A DNA stretch of 64,000 bases from Mycolicibacterium parafortuitum (GCF_010725485.1 NZ_AP022598.1:1178001-1242000); one strand, 5' to 3'. Counted from the stretch's first letter, positions 33,841-43,514 are shown. Numbers and translations are program-made. Notes: generated by a model from the letters alone, not told the origin.

Positions 33841-35874
33841 GTGAGTTACACCGCCGCTGACATCACCGAGCTCGACGATGTCCAGCACACCCGCCTGCGG
33901 CCGGCGGTCAACCTCGGTCTGGACGTCCTGAACACCGCCCTTCGCGAGTTGATCGACAACGCCGTCGAGGAGGTCGCCGACCCCAGCCACGGCGGGTCGA
34001 CGGTGACCATCACGCTGCACGCCGACGGGTCGGTCAGCGTCGCCGACGACGGCCGCGGCCTTCCCGTCGACACCGACCCCACCACCGGTAAGAACGGCAT
34101 CGTCAAGACCCTCGGTACCGCGCGTGCCGGCGGGAAGTTCTCCGCCCACACCGACGCCACCAGCACCGGCGCCGGGTTGAACGGAATCGGCGCCGCCGCA
34201 GCGGTATTCATCTCCGCGCGTACCGACGTCACCGTCCACCGCGACGGCAAGACCTACGTGCAGTGCTTCGGCCGGGGTTATCCCGGGGTGTTCGACGGCG
34301 AGGGTTTCGACCCGGACGCCGAGTTCACCCGCGACGACACCCAGAAACTCCGGGGCGTCGGCAACCGCAAGCCCAAGCTGCACGGCACCACCGTGCGGAT
34401 CCTGTTCGACCCGTCCGTCGTCCCGGACTCCACCGTCGACATCGGCGAGGTGCTGCTGCGCGCCCACGCCGCGGCGCGGATGTCCCCGGGTGTGCAGCTG
34501 GTCGTCGTCGACGAGGGCTGGCCCGGTGACGAGATCCCGCCCGCACTGCTCGAACCGTTCAACGGGCCGTGGGGCACGGACACCCTGCTCGACCTGATGT
34601 GCACCGCGGCAGGCACCCCGGCCCCCGGTGTGCGCGCGATCGTCGAGGGCCGCGGCGAGTACACCACCGGCCGCGGGCCGACCCCGTTCCGGTGGTCGCT
34701 GACCGCCGGACCGGCCGAACCGGCGACGGTGGCCGCGTTCTGCAACACCGTGCGCACCCCCGGCGGCGGGTCGCACCTGACCGCGGCGGTCAAGGGGCTG
34801 TCCGAGGCGCTCGCCGACCGCGCGTCCCGTATCCGCGACCTCGGGCTGGCCAAGGGTGAAGAAGGACCGGAGCCCCAGGATTTCGCGGCCGTCACCGCCC
34901 TGGCCGTCGACACCCGCGCCCCCGACGTGTCGTGGGACTCGCAGGCCAAGACCGCGGTGTCGTCCCGGTCGCTGAACCTGGCGATGGCACCGGATGTGGC
35001 GCGCAGCGTCACCGTGTGGGCGGCCAACCCCGCCAACAACGACACCGTCACACTCTGGACCAAGCTGGCACTGGAGTCGGCCAGGGCCCGGCGCAGTGCC
35101 GAGGGCGCCAAGGCGCGCTCCCGCGCGGCGTCGAAGGCCAAAGGCCTCGGCACCAACCTGTCGCTACCGCCGAAGCTGTTGCCCAGCAGGGAAACCGGCC
35201 GCGGCTCGGGCGCCGAACTGTTCCTCTGCGAGGGCGACTCGGCGCTGGGCACCATCAAGGCCGCCCGCGACGCGACGTTCCAGGCGGCGTTCCCGCTGAA
35301 GGGCAAGCCGCCCAACGTGTACGGGTTCGCGCTGAGCAAGGCCAGGGCCAAGGACGAATTCGACTCGATCGAACGCATTCTGGGCTGCGGCGTGCGGGAC
35401 AACTGCGATCCGGAGCTGTGCCGCTACGACCGGATCCTGTTCGCCTCCGACGCCGACCCCGACGGCGGCAACATCAACTCGAGCCTGATCTCGATGTTCC
35501 TGGACTTCTACCGTCCGCTGGTGGAGGCCGGCATGGTCTTCGTGACGTTGCCGCCGCTGTTCGTGGTGAAGAACGGTGACGAGCGGATCTACTGCCAGGA
35601 CGAATCCGAACGTGACGCGGCGGTGGCTCAGCTGAAGGCGACCTCGAAGAAGCGCGTCGAGGTGCAGCGTAACAAGGGTCTCGGCGAGATGGACGCCGAC
35701 GACTTCTGGAACACCGTGCTGGATCCGCACCGCCGCACGGTGATTCGCGTGCATCCCGATGATGCGGACAAGAAGCTGCACCACACGCTGTTCGGCGGAC
35801 CTCCGGAGGGAAGGCGCACGTGGATGGCCGAGATCGCCGCCCGCGTCGACACCGCTTCCCTCGACCTCGACTAG
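33841..35874 (+). CDS. Atypical type IIA topoisomerase, GyrB/ParE-like subunit (TopoM-type)
   Basis: A 677-residue GHKL/TOPRIM subunit. ATPase motifs are present: ELIDNAVEEV (catalytic Asn region), DDGRGLP and GAGLNGIGAAA. TOPRIM motifs EGDSALG (about residue 464), DADPDGG (about 538) and NKGLGEMD (about 611) are present, with EGDSALG and DADPDG in place of gyrase EGDSAGG and DADVDG. It is clearly neither genomic GyrB nor a Topo IV. M. smegmatis has an additional type II enzyme, TopoM, that introduces positive supercoils, and this pair resembles it. GTG at 33841 fits; TACCAT near 33795 may be its -10. The partner subunit follows nine bases later. Confidence 0.9.
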   Translation: MSYTAADITELDDVQHTRLRPAVNLGLDVLNTALRELIDNAVEEVADPSHGGSTVTITLHADGSVSVADDGRGLPVDTDPTTGKNGIVKTLGTARAGGKFSAHTDATSTGAGLNGIGAAAAVFISARTDVTVHRDGKTYVQCFGRGYPGVFDGEGFDPDAEFTRDDTQKLRGVGNRKPKLHGTTVRILFDPSVVPDSTVDIGEVLLRAHAAARMSPGVQLVVVDEGWPGDEIPPALLEPFNGPWGTDTLLDLMCTAAGTPAPGVRAIVEGRGEYTTGRGPTPFRWSLTAGPAEPATVAAFCNTVRTPGGGSHLTAAVKGLSEALADRASRIRDLGLAKGEEGPEPQDFAAVTALAVDTRAPDVSWDSQAKTAVSSRSLNLAMAPDVARSVTVWAANPANNDTVTLWTKLALESARARRSAEGAKARSRAASKAKGLGTNLSLPPKLLPSRETGRGSGAELFLCEGDSALGTIKAARDATFQAAFPLKGKPPNVYGFALSKARAKDEFDSIERILGCGVRDNCDPELCRYDRILFASDADPDGGNINSSLISMFLDFYRPLVEAGMVFVTLPPLFVVKNGDERIYCQDESERDAAVAQLKATSKKRVEVQRNKGLGEMDADDFWNTVLDPHRRTVIRVHPDDADKKLHHTLFGGPPEGRRTWMAEIAARVDTASLDLD

Positions 35875-35883
35875 GAATCTGAC

Positions 35884-38040
35884 GTGACCGCCACTCTCGA
35901 CATCCCCGAGCAGAACCCCGATCTGGTACTCGAGCAGAGCGCCGACGACTACTGGAACCACTATCAGCTGACGTTCGCGCTCTACAGCGTCAGCGACCGC
36001 GCGATCCCGTCGGCGTTCGACGGTCTCAAGCCCGGCCAGCGGCGTCTGCTCTACCAGATGCACGAGTCGCGGCTGCTGCCAGGCAACAAGCCGCAGAAGT
36101 CGTCGAAGGTGTGCTCGGCGGTCACCGGCAACCTGCATCCGCACGGCGGCGCGTCGATGTACGGTGCCGCCGCGCTGATGGCCGCGGACTTCCAGCGCGT
36201 GAAAGTCATCGACGGCCAAGGCGCTTTCCCCAGAATCCAGGGTGACATCCCCGCCGCAGACCGCTACACCGAGATGCGGCTGTCGGCACCGGGTGCGGCG
36301 CTGACCGCCGAACTCGACAGCCACGCGGTGCCGATGGTGCCGACCTTCGACGGCGAATGGATCGAGCCGACGGTGCTGCCGGCGCAGTGGCCGGTGCTGC
36401 TGTGCAACGGCGCGGTCGGCATCGCCGAGGGCTGGGCCACCAAGGTGCCCGCGCACAACCCCCGCGAGATCATGGCCGCCTGCCGGGCGCTGCTGAAGAC
36501 CCCGAACATGACCGACGACCGGCTGTGCAAGCTGATCCCCGGACCCGACTGGGGCTGCGGTGCGTCGGTGGTCGGCACCGCCGGGCTGCGGGAGTACATC
36601 ACCACCGGCCGCGGCCAGTTCACCGTGCGGGGCACGATCAGCGTCGAGGGCAAGAACTGCATCATCACCGAGCTGCCCCCGGGCGTCGCGAGCAACACCG
36701 TGCAGGACCGGATTCGGGCGCTGGTCGAGTCCGGCGAGATGTCCGGTGTCGCCGACATGTCCGATCTGACCGATCGCCGCAACGGCCTGCGCATCGTCGT
36801 CACGGCCAAGCGCGGCCACACCGCCGAGCAGATCCGTGATCAGCTGCTGGCGCTGACCCCGCTGGAGTCGACGTTCGCCGCCAGCCTGGTCGCACTCGAC
36901 GAGAACCGGGTGCCGCGCTGGTGGTCGGTGCGCGAGCTGATCGCCGCGTTCCTGTCACTGCGGGATTCGGTGGTGCTGCACCGCAGCGAGTACCGGCTGG
37001 AGAAGGTCTCCGCCCGCCGGCATCTGGTGGCCGGTCTGATGAAGATCCACCTGGACATCGACGCGGCCGTCGCCGTCATCCGAGGCTCCGAGACGGTCGA
37101 CGAGGCGCGCCGGGGTCTGCAGGAGCGTTTCTCGATCGACGAGGCACAGGCCGATTACGTTCTGGCGCTTCAGCTTCGGCGGCTCACCAAGCTGGACGTG
37201 ATCGAGCTGCAGGCCGAGGCCGAGAAACTCGACGCCGAGTTCGCCGAACTCAGTGAACTGGTCGCGAATCCGGACGCCCGCCGCAAGGTGATCGACCAAG
37301 AGCTCGTCGAGACCGCGAAGCTGTTCAAGGGTCCCGAGTTCGACCGGCGCACGGTGCTGGACTACGACGCCACCCCCGTGTCGGCCACCAACGGCGAGGA
37401 TGGTGCGCGCGAGCGCAAGGTCAACACGTCGTGGCGCCTGGACGACCGGGGGGTGTTCTCGGACAGCCACGGCGATCTGCTCACGTCGGGGCTGGGCTGG
37501 GCGGTGTGGTCGGACGGCCGGATCAAGTTCACCACCGGCGGCGGGCTGCCGTACAAGACCCGTGACATCCCCGTCGCGCCGGATATCACCGGGTTGGTGC
37601 GCTCCGGGGTGATGCCCCTCGGCCATCACCTGGCGTTGGTGACGCGGCGCGGCCGGATCCTGCGCATCGACCCGGCGGCGGTGAACCCGCAGGGTGTCGC
37701 GGGCAACGGGGTGGCCGGGGTGAAGCTGGCGGCAGACGACCCGGAAGACACCGTGATCGCGGCACTGCCGCTGACCTGTCAGAACGGTGAGGCGATCCTG
37801 TCGGTCGCCGAAAAGAGCTGGAAGGTCACCGAAGTCGCCGACATCCCGGTCAAGGGCCGTGGCGGAGCGGGCGTCGGATTCCACCCGTTCGTCAAGGGCG
37901 AGGGCCTGCTGCTCGCGGCGGCGGTGTCGCCGACCGGGTACGTGCGCGGCAAGAAGACCGTGCGCGCCGAGAACCGCGCCAAGGCCGCCGTGAAGGGCTC
38001 CGGCGCCGACGTCACGCCGGCACCGCCGCCCGAGAGCTGA
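35884..38040 (+). CDS. Atypical type IIA topoisomerase, GyrA/ParC-like subunit (TopoM-type)
   Basis: A 718-residue breakage-reunion subunit. RAIPSAFDGLKPGQRRLLY, HPHGGASMYGA and AADRYTEMRLS (catalytic Tyr128) are the GyrA core motifs, each diverged from gyrase (for example HPHGGAS for HPHGDAS). A coiled-coil stretch follows (AEAEKLDAEFAELSELV). The C-terminal ~180 residues are beta-propeller-like but lack a QRRGGKG GyrA-box, so true negative supercoiling is not expected. GTG at 35884 follows the B subunit by nine bases. The two form one operon and should make a heterotetramer. Confidence 0.9.
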   Translation: MTATLDIPEQNPDLVLEQSADDYWNHYQLTFALYSVSDRAIPSAFDGLKPGQRRLLYQMHESRLLPGNKPQKSSKVCSAVTGNLHPHGGASMYGAAALMAADFQRVKVIDGQGAFPRIQGDIPAADRYTEMRLSAPGAALTAELDSHAVPMVPTFDGEWIEPTVLPAQWPVLLCNGAVGIAEGWATKVPAHNPREIMAACRALLKTPNMTDDRLCKLIPGPDWGCGASVVGTAGLREYITTGRGQFTVRGTISVEGKNCIITELPPGVASNTVQDRIRALVESGEMSGVADMSDLTDRRNGLRIVVTAKRGHTAEQIRDQLLALTPLESTFAASLVALDENRVPRWWSVRELIAAFLSLRDSVVLHRSEYRLEKVSARRHLVAGLMKIHLDIDAAVAVIRGSETVDEARRGLQERFSIDEAQADYVLALQLRRLTKLDVIELQAEAEKLDAEFAELSELVANPDARRKVIDQELVETAKLFKGPEFDRRTVLDYDATPVSATNGEDGARERKVNTSWRLDDRGVFSDSHGDLLTSGLGWAVWSDGRIKFTTGGGLPYKTRDIPVAPDITGLVRSGVMPLGHHLALVTRRGRILRIDPAAVNPQGVAGNGVAGVKLAADDPEDTVIAALPLTCQNGEAILSVAEKSWKVTEVADIPVKGRGGAGVGFHPFVKGEGLLLAAAVSPTGYVRGKKTVRAENRAKAAVKGSGADVTPAPPPES

Positions 38041-38048
38041 GCCGAGGG

Positions 38049-39047
38049 TCAGGCGCAGCCGCACGAGTTGCGGTGGTGAAACGCCGTCGGCACCCGGATC
38101 CGTTGCGGCGCGGCGTCGTCGCCCCGCATGCGGCGCAACAGCAGTTCGACCGCGGTGGCGCCGATGGTGTCGACGTCCTGTGCGGCGGCGGTGAGCTTCG
38201 GTTCGAACAGGTCTGACCATTCGAAGTCGTCGTAGCAGACCAGCGCGAGGTCGCCCGGGATCGACAGCCCGACGCTGCGTACGGCTTTGAGCGTGCCGAT
38301 GGTCATCGCGTTGTTCATCGACACCAGCGCGCTCGGCCGGTCCGCACTCGACATCAGCTTGCGCACTTCACGTTCGGCGGTATCGGTGTTGGAGTCGCCC
38401 TCGAGCACCAGCTCGTCGTCGAGTTCGATACCGCGGTCGGTCAGCGCCGCGAGGTGACCGTCGAACCGTTCGGTGGTCGACGAGATCCCGGGCTTGCCGC
38501 GCACGACACCGATGCGCCGGTGGCCGAGGTCGAGCAGATGCTCGGTCAACGACCGTGCCGCGTCGAGGTTCTCCGAGGACACCTGGTCGGCGGCGATGTC
38601 GGCGCCGCGGTCGATCAGCACCAGCGGCGTTCCGGTGCCGGTGATCTCGGGCAGTGTGGTCCGCTCCGATCCGGCCGCCGGCGCCACGATCATCCCGTCG
38701 ACCCGGCGGCCCAGCAGGGAGTCCACCACCCGCTTCTCCGAGTCCGCCTCATCGTGCGAATCACCCACGATCAGTACGTATCCGGCGGCGGAGAGGGCCC
38801 GTTCGACCGCGTGCACCAGCCCGCCGAAGTACGGGTTGGTCAGCGCCGAGATGGACAGCCCGACGGTGTGCGTCCGGCCGCCGGCCAGGGCGCGTGCGAC
38901 GACGTTGCGCCGGTACCCGGTCTCCTCGATCGCCGCCTCGACGCGCAGCCGGGTCTCGTCGTTGACCTTGCGGGTGCCGTTGAGCACGTGTGACACCGTG
39001 GATGCCGACACACCGGCGAGACGGGCCACATCACCCATGGTGGTCAT
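38049..39047 (-). CDS. LacI-family repressor of the sugar operon
   Basis: A 332-residue LacI regulator. The N-terminal HTH is TTMGDVARLAGVSASTVSHVLNG with the following hinge NVVARALAGGRT. The C-terminal periplasmic-binding-protein-like domain binds a sugar. It is the last gene of the operon and overlaps the FrcK-like gene (ATGA, 39044-39047), so it is made with its targets. The tandem palindromes at 43454-43478 are its probable operators. Confidence 0.93.
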   Translation of the reverse strand: MTTMGDVARLAGVSASTVSHVLNGTRKVNDETRLRVEAAIEETGYRRNVVARALAGGRTHTVGLSISALTNPYFGGLVHAVERALSAAGYVLIVGDSHDEADSEKRVVDSLLGRRVDGMIVAPAAGSERTTLPEITGTGTPLVLIDRGADIAADQVSSENLDAARSLTEHLLDLGHRRIGVVRGKPGISSTTERFDGHLAALTDRGIELDDELVLEGDSNTDTAEREVRKLMSSADRPSALVSMNNAMTIGTLKAVRSVGLSIPGDLALVCYDDFEWSDLFEPKLTAAAQDVDTIGATAVELLLRRMRGDDAAPQRIRVPTAFHHRNSCGCA

Positions 39048-39694
39048 GGCACGCGCACGATCCGGTCCGCGCGATGCGCGGTCGACTCGATCAGCCGGGC
39101 GTTGTTCTCGTCGGGCCCGAGCGCCCAGCGCTGCGCGTCCTCGGCGGACTTGCCGTACGCCTCATGCCGGCGCACCAGCCGGGCTCGCCGAATGTCGGTG
39201 TCGGGGGCCAGGAACCACACCTCGTCGATGCAGGAGCGCGCCGCCGGCCACGCGTCGCATTCCAGCAGCAGGTAGTTGCCCTCGGTGACGACCAGCGGCA
39301 CCTCGGACGGCACCGGGATCGCCGACCCGATCGACTCCTCGATCTCGCGCTCGAACCGCGGCGCGTACACCACCGGGTCTCCCGGGCGCTGGGCCCGCAG
39401 CGTCGCGAGCAGCCGGGCGTAGCCCCCGTCGTCGAAGGTGTCGTGCGCCCCTTTGCGGTCGCGGCGGCCCAGGTCGATCAGCACCTCGTTGGCGAGGTGG
39501 TAGCCGTCCATCGGGACCAGCACCGCGGTCTGCGGCCCGAGCGCGGCGACGAGCTGTTCGGCGACGGTCGACTTCCCAGCCGCGGGCGCGCCGGTCAGGC
39601 CGAGGATGCGGCGTTCGCCGGGAACGACGAGCGCCGTTGCCCACTCGACCAACTGGTCCAGCGTGGCGTCGTCTACGTCCTGCACGATGGTCAC
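39044..39694 (-). CDS. FrcK-like P-loop kinase (uridine-kinase-like) of the sugar operon
   Basis: A ~216-residue P-loop kinase. Walker A is GAPAAGKST and VPMDGYHL contains the acceptor-side Asp of the PRK/uridine-kinase fold. Related genes (frcK) sit in rhizobial fructose ABC operons. GTG at 39694, four bases after the PfkB stop, was chosen; an in-frame GTG at 39718 would overlap that gene. Whether it phosphorylates a sugar is inferred. Confidence 0.8.
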   Translation of the reverse strand: MTIVQDVDDATLDQLVEWATALVVPGERRILGLTGAPAAGKSTVAEQLVAALGPQTAVLVPMDGYHLANEVLIDLGRRDRKGAHDTFDDGGYARLLATLRAQRPGDPVVYAPRFEREIEESIGSAIPVPSEVPLVVTEGNYLLLECDAWPAARSCIDEVWFLAPDTDIRRARLVRRHEAYGKSAEDAQRWALGPDENNARLIESTAHRADRIVRVP

Positions 39695-39698
39695 CGTC

Positions 39699-40610
39699 TC
39701 ACTTTCGCGTCTGTTCACCGGCGAGTTTGCTCAGCCAGGCCCGTGGTCCGATCACCGAACACCGTAGTGCCGCGACCCGGGCCGAGCGACAGAGGCGCTC
39801 TGCGACCCCGACGTCGGGGTCGACCGCGTGGTAGGCGTACGCGCCGTGGAACACATCGCCGGCGCCCAGGGTGTCGACCACGTCGACCGGCGGCACCGCC
39901 ACCGACCCGGAATCGCCACCGGCCCACCATTCGACGGGATCGCCGCCGTGGGTGATCACGACGGTGCCGACCCCGGCGCCGATCAGCGCCGCGGCGGTGG
40001 CCGCCTGGTCTTCGGTGCCCGGGGTCCGGAAGTCGGCGGAGCACACCATGTCCGTCGCGTGCGGGATCAGGTCGGCCATCACGGGCTTCCACCGGCCCGC
40101 GTCGACGACCAGCGTCCTGCGGTGCGAGGTCGCGTGCGCCGCGGCGACCCGCGCCATCAGCGGGTGGTGGCCGTCGACGAGCACCACGTCAGCCCCGGCA
40201 ATCAGGCCGGCGAGCTCATCCGGTGCCGACGCTTCGGAGTTCACCGCGTCGGCCGAGATCACCGAGCGGTCCCCGGTCGATTCGACGACCGCGACCGCCG
40301 AGACGGGTACCGCGCGGATCGTGCCTGCCGCGGCGTCGACGACGGCGACGTCGTGCGCGGTGAGTTCGGCACGGATCATGCCGGCGATCGGGTCGGCGCC
40401 GAGGGCCGTCACCAGGATCGCCCGGCCGCCCAGTGCCGCGAACGTGACCGCCGCGTTCGCGGCGGGACCGCCCGCGGCGACGAACTGTGCGGTCGAGGTG
40501 ATCTTCTCGTTCGCCCCTGGGGGTTTCGCGATGCGGTGGATCACGTCGAGGGTGGCCAGCCCGACGAAGACCCCGACCGGGGGCCGCTCAGAGACCGCCG
40601 CGTTCCTCAT
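39699..40610 (-). CDS. PfkB-family sugar kinase
   Basis: A 303-residue ribokinase/PfkB protein. The N-terminal half has GGPAANAAVTFAALG; the C-terminal signature DTLGAGDVFHGAYAYH holds the catalytic base Asp and anion hole. It should phosphorylate the sugar brought in by the transporter encoded upstream. ATG at 40610 overlaps the ATPase stop by 23 bases (an alternative start is 40628). Confidence 0.92.
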   Translation of the reverse strand: MRNAAVSERPPVGVFVGLATLDVIHRIAKPPGANEKITSTAQFVAAGGPAANAAVTFAALGGRAILVTALGADPIAGMIRAELTAHDVAVVDAAAGTIRAVPVSAVAVVESTGDRSVISADAVNSEASAPDELAGLIAGADVVLVDGHHPLMARVAAAHATSHRRTLVVDAGRWKPVMADLIPHATDMVCSADFRTPGTEDQAATAAALIGAGVGTVVITHGGDPVEWWAGGDSGSVAVPPVDVVDTLGAGDVFHGAYAYHAVDPDVGVAERLCRSARVAALRCSVIGPRAWLSKLAGEQTRK

Positions 40611-41367
40611 CGGTCGGCTCCTCCGCACCGGTCATGAGCGCGACGACCTCGGACATCGAGCGCTGCTTCGGGTCGACGACCCCGGCGCGGCGCCCGAGCC
40701 GGTGGATGTGGATCCGGTCGGCCACCTCGAACACGTGCGGCATGTCGTGGCTGATCAGCACCACCGGGATCCCGCGGTCGCGGATCGACTTGATCAGGTC
40801 GATCACCTGTCCGGACTCCCGCACGCCGAGCGCTGCCGTCGGCTCGTCCATGATGATCACGCCGCGCCCGAACGCGGCCGCTCGGGCCACCGCCACACCC
40901 TGGCGCTGCCCACCGGACAGTGTCTCCACCGGCTGGCCGACCGACTTGATGCCGATCCTCAGGTCGGTGAGATGCTGCGACGCCTCCTCCCGCATCCGCG
41001 GCATGTCGAGCCTGCGGAACAGCTTGCCCGCCAGTCCTTTACGCCGGACCTCGCGGCCGAGGTACAGGTTCGACGCGATGTCGAGTGCCGGTACCACCGC
41101 GAGATCCTGGTAGACGGTCTCGATCCCGGCGGCTCTCGCATCACGGGTGTTCTTGAACGACACGGCTTTTCCGTGCATCCGGATCTCGCCCGCGTCGGGG
41201 ACCACCGCACCCGCGAGCGCCTTGATCAGGCTGGACTTGCCTGCGCCGTTGTCACCGATGACGGCCAGCACCTCGGCCTCGCGCAGCTCGAAGTCGGCGC
41301 CGTCGATCGCGGTGACATGGCCGTAGCGCTTGACCAGTCCGCGAGCCTCCAACACCGGTGTGCTCAC
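40588..41367 (-). CDS. Sugar ABC transporter, ATP-binding protein
   Basis: A 259-residue single ATPase domain with Walker A GDNGAGKSS, Q-loop VYQDLAVV, signature LSGGQRQG, Walker B VIIMDEPTAALG and switch SHDM. Unlike RbsA/XylG it has one, not two, nucleotide-binding domains, the arrangement of FrcA-type fructose transporters. GTG at 41367 overlaps the permease stop (GTGA). Confidence 0.93.
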   Translation of the reverse strand: MSTPVLEARGLVKRYGHVTAIDGADFELREAEVLAVIGDNGAGKSSLIKALAGAVVPDAGEIRMHGKAVSFKNTRDARAAGIETVYQDLAVVPALDIASNLYLGREVRRKGLAGKLFRRLDMPRMREEASQHLTDLRIGIKSVGQPVETLSGGQRQGVAVARAAAFGRGVIIMDEPTAALGVRESGQVIDLIKSIRDRGIPVVLISHDMPHVFEVADRIHIHRLGRRAGVVDPKQRSMSEVVALMTGAEEPTDEERGGL

Positions 41368-42377
41368 TGGGATCTCCTGCGCGCGAACTGGTCCACCGCG
41401 ACCGCGACGATCACCAGGATTCCGGTGGCGATGTTCTGGTACAGGCTGTCGACACCGGCCTGGGTGAGCCCGTTGCGCAGCACCGCGACGATCAGCATCC
41501 CGACCAGGGTGCCGCCGACACCGCCGCGCCCGCCGAACAGGCTGGTGCCGCCGATCACCACGGCGGTGATCGTCTCGAGGTTCGCGTTCTGGTATGCGTT
41601 CGGGTCGGCGTTCGGGATGCGCCCGAGCGCGGCCCACGCGGCGATCGCCGCGATCACCCCGGTGGTCAGGTATACCGAGAACAGCACCCGGCCGGACTTC
41701 ACGCCGAGCAAGTCCGCCGATTGCGGATTTCCTCCGACCGCGTAAACGTGTTTCCCCCAAGCGGTTTGGGACAGCGCATACCACACGACCGCGTACACCA
41801 GCAGCATCGCGACCACGCCGTACGTCGTCGAGAACGACCCGATACGGAACGACGTGCCCAGGAACGTCAGCACCCCCGGCTCCACCCGGTAGGTCTCCGA
41901 ACCGGCGAGCAGACGGGTACCTGCCAGGATCGCGGTGAACGTTCCCAGCGTGACGATGAACGGTGGCAGCCGCAGCGTGGTGACGAGGCCGCCGTTGATC
42001 GCGCCGAACGCGACGCACACCAGCACTGTCGCCGCGAGCGCGAGGAACGGCCCGCCGGGGCCGGCGGTCTGCGCCATCACGATGGTGCCGAACACCGCGA
42101 TCGCCCCGATGGACAGGTCGATCCCGGCGGTCAGGATGATCAGCGTCTGCCCGACTGCGAGGATCCCGACGACCACCGACTGCTGCAGGATCAGCGACAC
42201 GTTCGCCGGGTTCAGGAACGAGTCGGAGATCGCGCTGAACACCACGATCGCGATGACGAGCGCGATCAGCGGGCCGACGAGCGGTTCCCGCAGCAGCCGC
42301 CCTACGCTGAACCGGTCGGCCGCGGGTGCCGTCGGTTTCGCGGCAGGCGTCGTGGTCGTCGCGGATGACTCCGGCAT
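41364..42377 (-). CDS. Sugar ABC transporter, permease (RbsC/FrcC-like)
   Basis: A 337-residue membrane protein of the BPD_transp_2 family with eight to ten helices. GILAVGQTLIILTAGIDLSIGA and NLETITAVVIGGTSLFGGRGGVGGT, the conserved cytoplasmic loop that contacts the ATPase, are present. It starts one base after the binding-protein stop. Confidence 0.94.
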   Translation of the reverse strand: MPESSATTTTPAAKPTAPAADRFSVGRLLREPLVGPLIALVIAIVVFSAISDSFLNPANVSLILQQSVVVGILAVGQTLIILTAGIDLSIGAIAVFGTIVMAQTAGPGGPFLALAATVLVCVAFGAINGGLVTTLRLPPFIVTLGTFTAILAGTRLLAGSETYRVEPGVLTFLGTSFRIGSFSTTYGVVAMLLVYAVVWYALSQTAWGKHVYAVGGNPQSADLLGVKSGRVLFSVYLTTGVIAAIAAWAALGRIPNADPNAYQNANLETITAVVIGGTSLFGGRGGVGGTLVGMLIVAVLRNGLTQAGVDSLYQNIATGILVIVAVAVDQFARRRSQ

Positions 42378-42378
42378 G

Positions 42379-43386
42379 TCAGCCCCAGCAGTTCTGTTCG
42401 CCCCAGGCGGTGTCCTTGGAGTCGAGCCCCGGGACCGGCTTGTCGGTGATCAGCTCGGAACCGGTGTCGGTGAACCCGCTGGGCTTGGTGCCGTCCTGGG
42501 CGAACTTCACCACGGCCTGCACCCCGAGTTCGGCCATCTTCGCCGGGAACTGCATCACGGTGGCGCCGATCTTGCCGTCCTTGACGTCGGCGACGCCCGT
42601 GCAGCTTCCGTCGATGGAGCCGATCACGATCTGGCCTTCGCGGCCGGCTGACTGGATCGCCTGATAGGCCCCCGCCGCGGCCGGCTCGTTGATCGTGTAC
42701 AGCGCGTTGGCTCCCGGCGCGCGCTGCAGCAGGTTCTCCATCGCGGTCTGCGCCTTGGTCTGGTCGCCGTTGGTGTTCTCCTGGCCGACGATCTCGGGCG
42801 AGCCCTCGGCGATCCCGAATCCCTCGAGGAAGCCCTCGTGCCGGAAGGTGTCGACGGTGCCGCCCGGGGTGCCGTCGAGCATCAGCAGCTGCGCCGGGGC
42901 GGGGCCGAGTGCGGCGCGCACCCACTTGCCCTGGCTGACCCCGGCGGCGAGGTTGTCGGTCGCGAAGGTCGCGTCGACGGCGTCCTCCGGATCGGTCGCG
43001 GTGTCCAGCGCGATCACGACGACCCCGGCGTCGCGGGCCTTGGCGATCGCGTCGAGCACACCGGTCGAGGAGTTGGGGGTGATCAGGATGCCCTTCACGC
43101 CCTGACCGACCATGTTCTCGATCGCCGCGACCTGACCTTCGTTGTCGCCGTCGAACGCACCTGCCACCGCGATCAGTTCGGCGCCGTCCTTGTCGGCCTG
43201 CGCCTTGGCGGCTTCGCGGATCTTCACGAAGAACGGGTTGGAGTCGGTCTTGGTGATCAGGCCGACCTTCACACTGTCCGATCCCGAGCCGCCGCAGGCG
43301 GTCAGTCCGAGGACCAACGAACCCGCTGTCACCGTGGCCCCGACCATGCGCAAGGTTCTGCTGCTGTGCCCGAACTTCCCGAACAT
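42379..43386 (-). CDS. Sugar ABC transporter, substrate-binding lipoprotein (FrcB/RbsB-like)
   Basis: A 335-residue lipoprotein: signal peptide with lipobox LGLTAC near residue 31, then a Peripla_BP_4 domain (VGLITKTDSNPFFVKIREAA; ITPNSSTGVLDAI). FrcB-like fructose or ribose binders are the nearest group, but the ligand cannot be fixed from the sequence. First gene of the operon; its promoter region contains the LacI-type palindromes. Confidence 0.93.
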   Translation of the reverse strand: MFGKFGHSSRTLRMVGATVTAGSLVLGLTACGGSGSDSVKVGLITKTDSNPFFVKIREAAKAQADKDGAELIAVAGAFDGDNEGQVAAIENMVGQGVKGILITPNSSTGVLDAIAKARDAGVVVIALDTATDPEDAVDATFATDNLAAGVSQGKWVRAALGPAPAQLLMLDGTPGGTVDTFRHEGFLEGFGIAEGSPEIVGQENTNGDQTKAQTAMENLLQRAPGANALYTINEPAAAGAYQAIQSAGREGQIVIGSIDGSCTGVADVKDGKIGATVMQFPAKMAELGVQAVVKFAQDGTKPSGFTDTGSELITDKPVPGLDSKDTAWGEQNCWG

Positions 43387-43453
43387 TGAGACTCCCGTCG
43401 CCGGCGCGACGCCCGGCGCGCCGCTGTGTGCTGCATCACACTAGAGCACCGGA

Positions 43454-43478
43454 CAAGCGCTTACGCAAGCGCTTGCGT
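43454..43478. promoter_or_regulatory. Two overlapping LacI-type operators
   Basis: CAAGCGCTT occurs at 43454-43462 and again at 43466-43474, twelve bases apart. The second copy is inside a perfect 16-base palindrome ACGCAAGCGCTTGCGT (43463-43478). The CG-centred form is the classic LacI/PurR-family operator. The sites lie ~70-90 bases upstream of the binding-protein start and are the likely targets of the operon's LacI. Confidence 0.8.
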
Positions 43479-43514
43479 GAGATTTCGGCGTCGATTTCTA
43501 CGAGGTGCACGGGG

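Noticed and set aside
35164..36819. 551-codon antisense frame across the topoisomerase genes
   Set aside because: Low-complexity His/Arg/Gln shadow; both topoisomerase subunits are certain.
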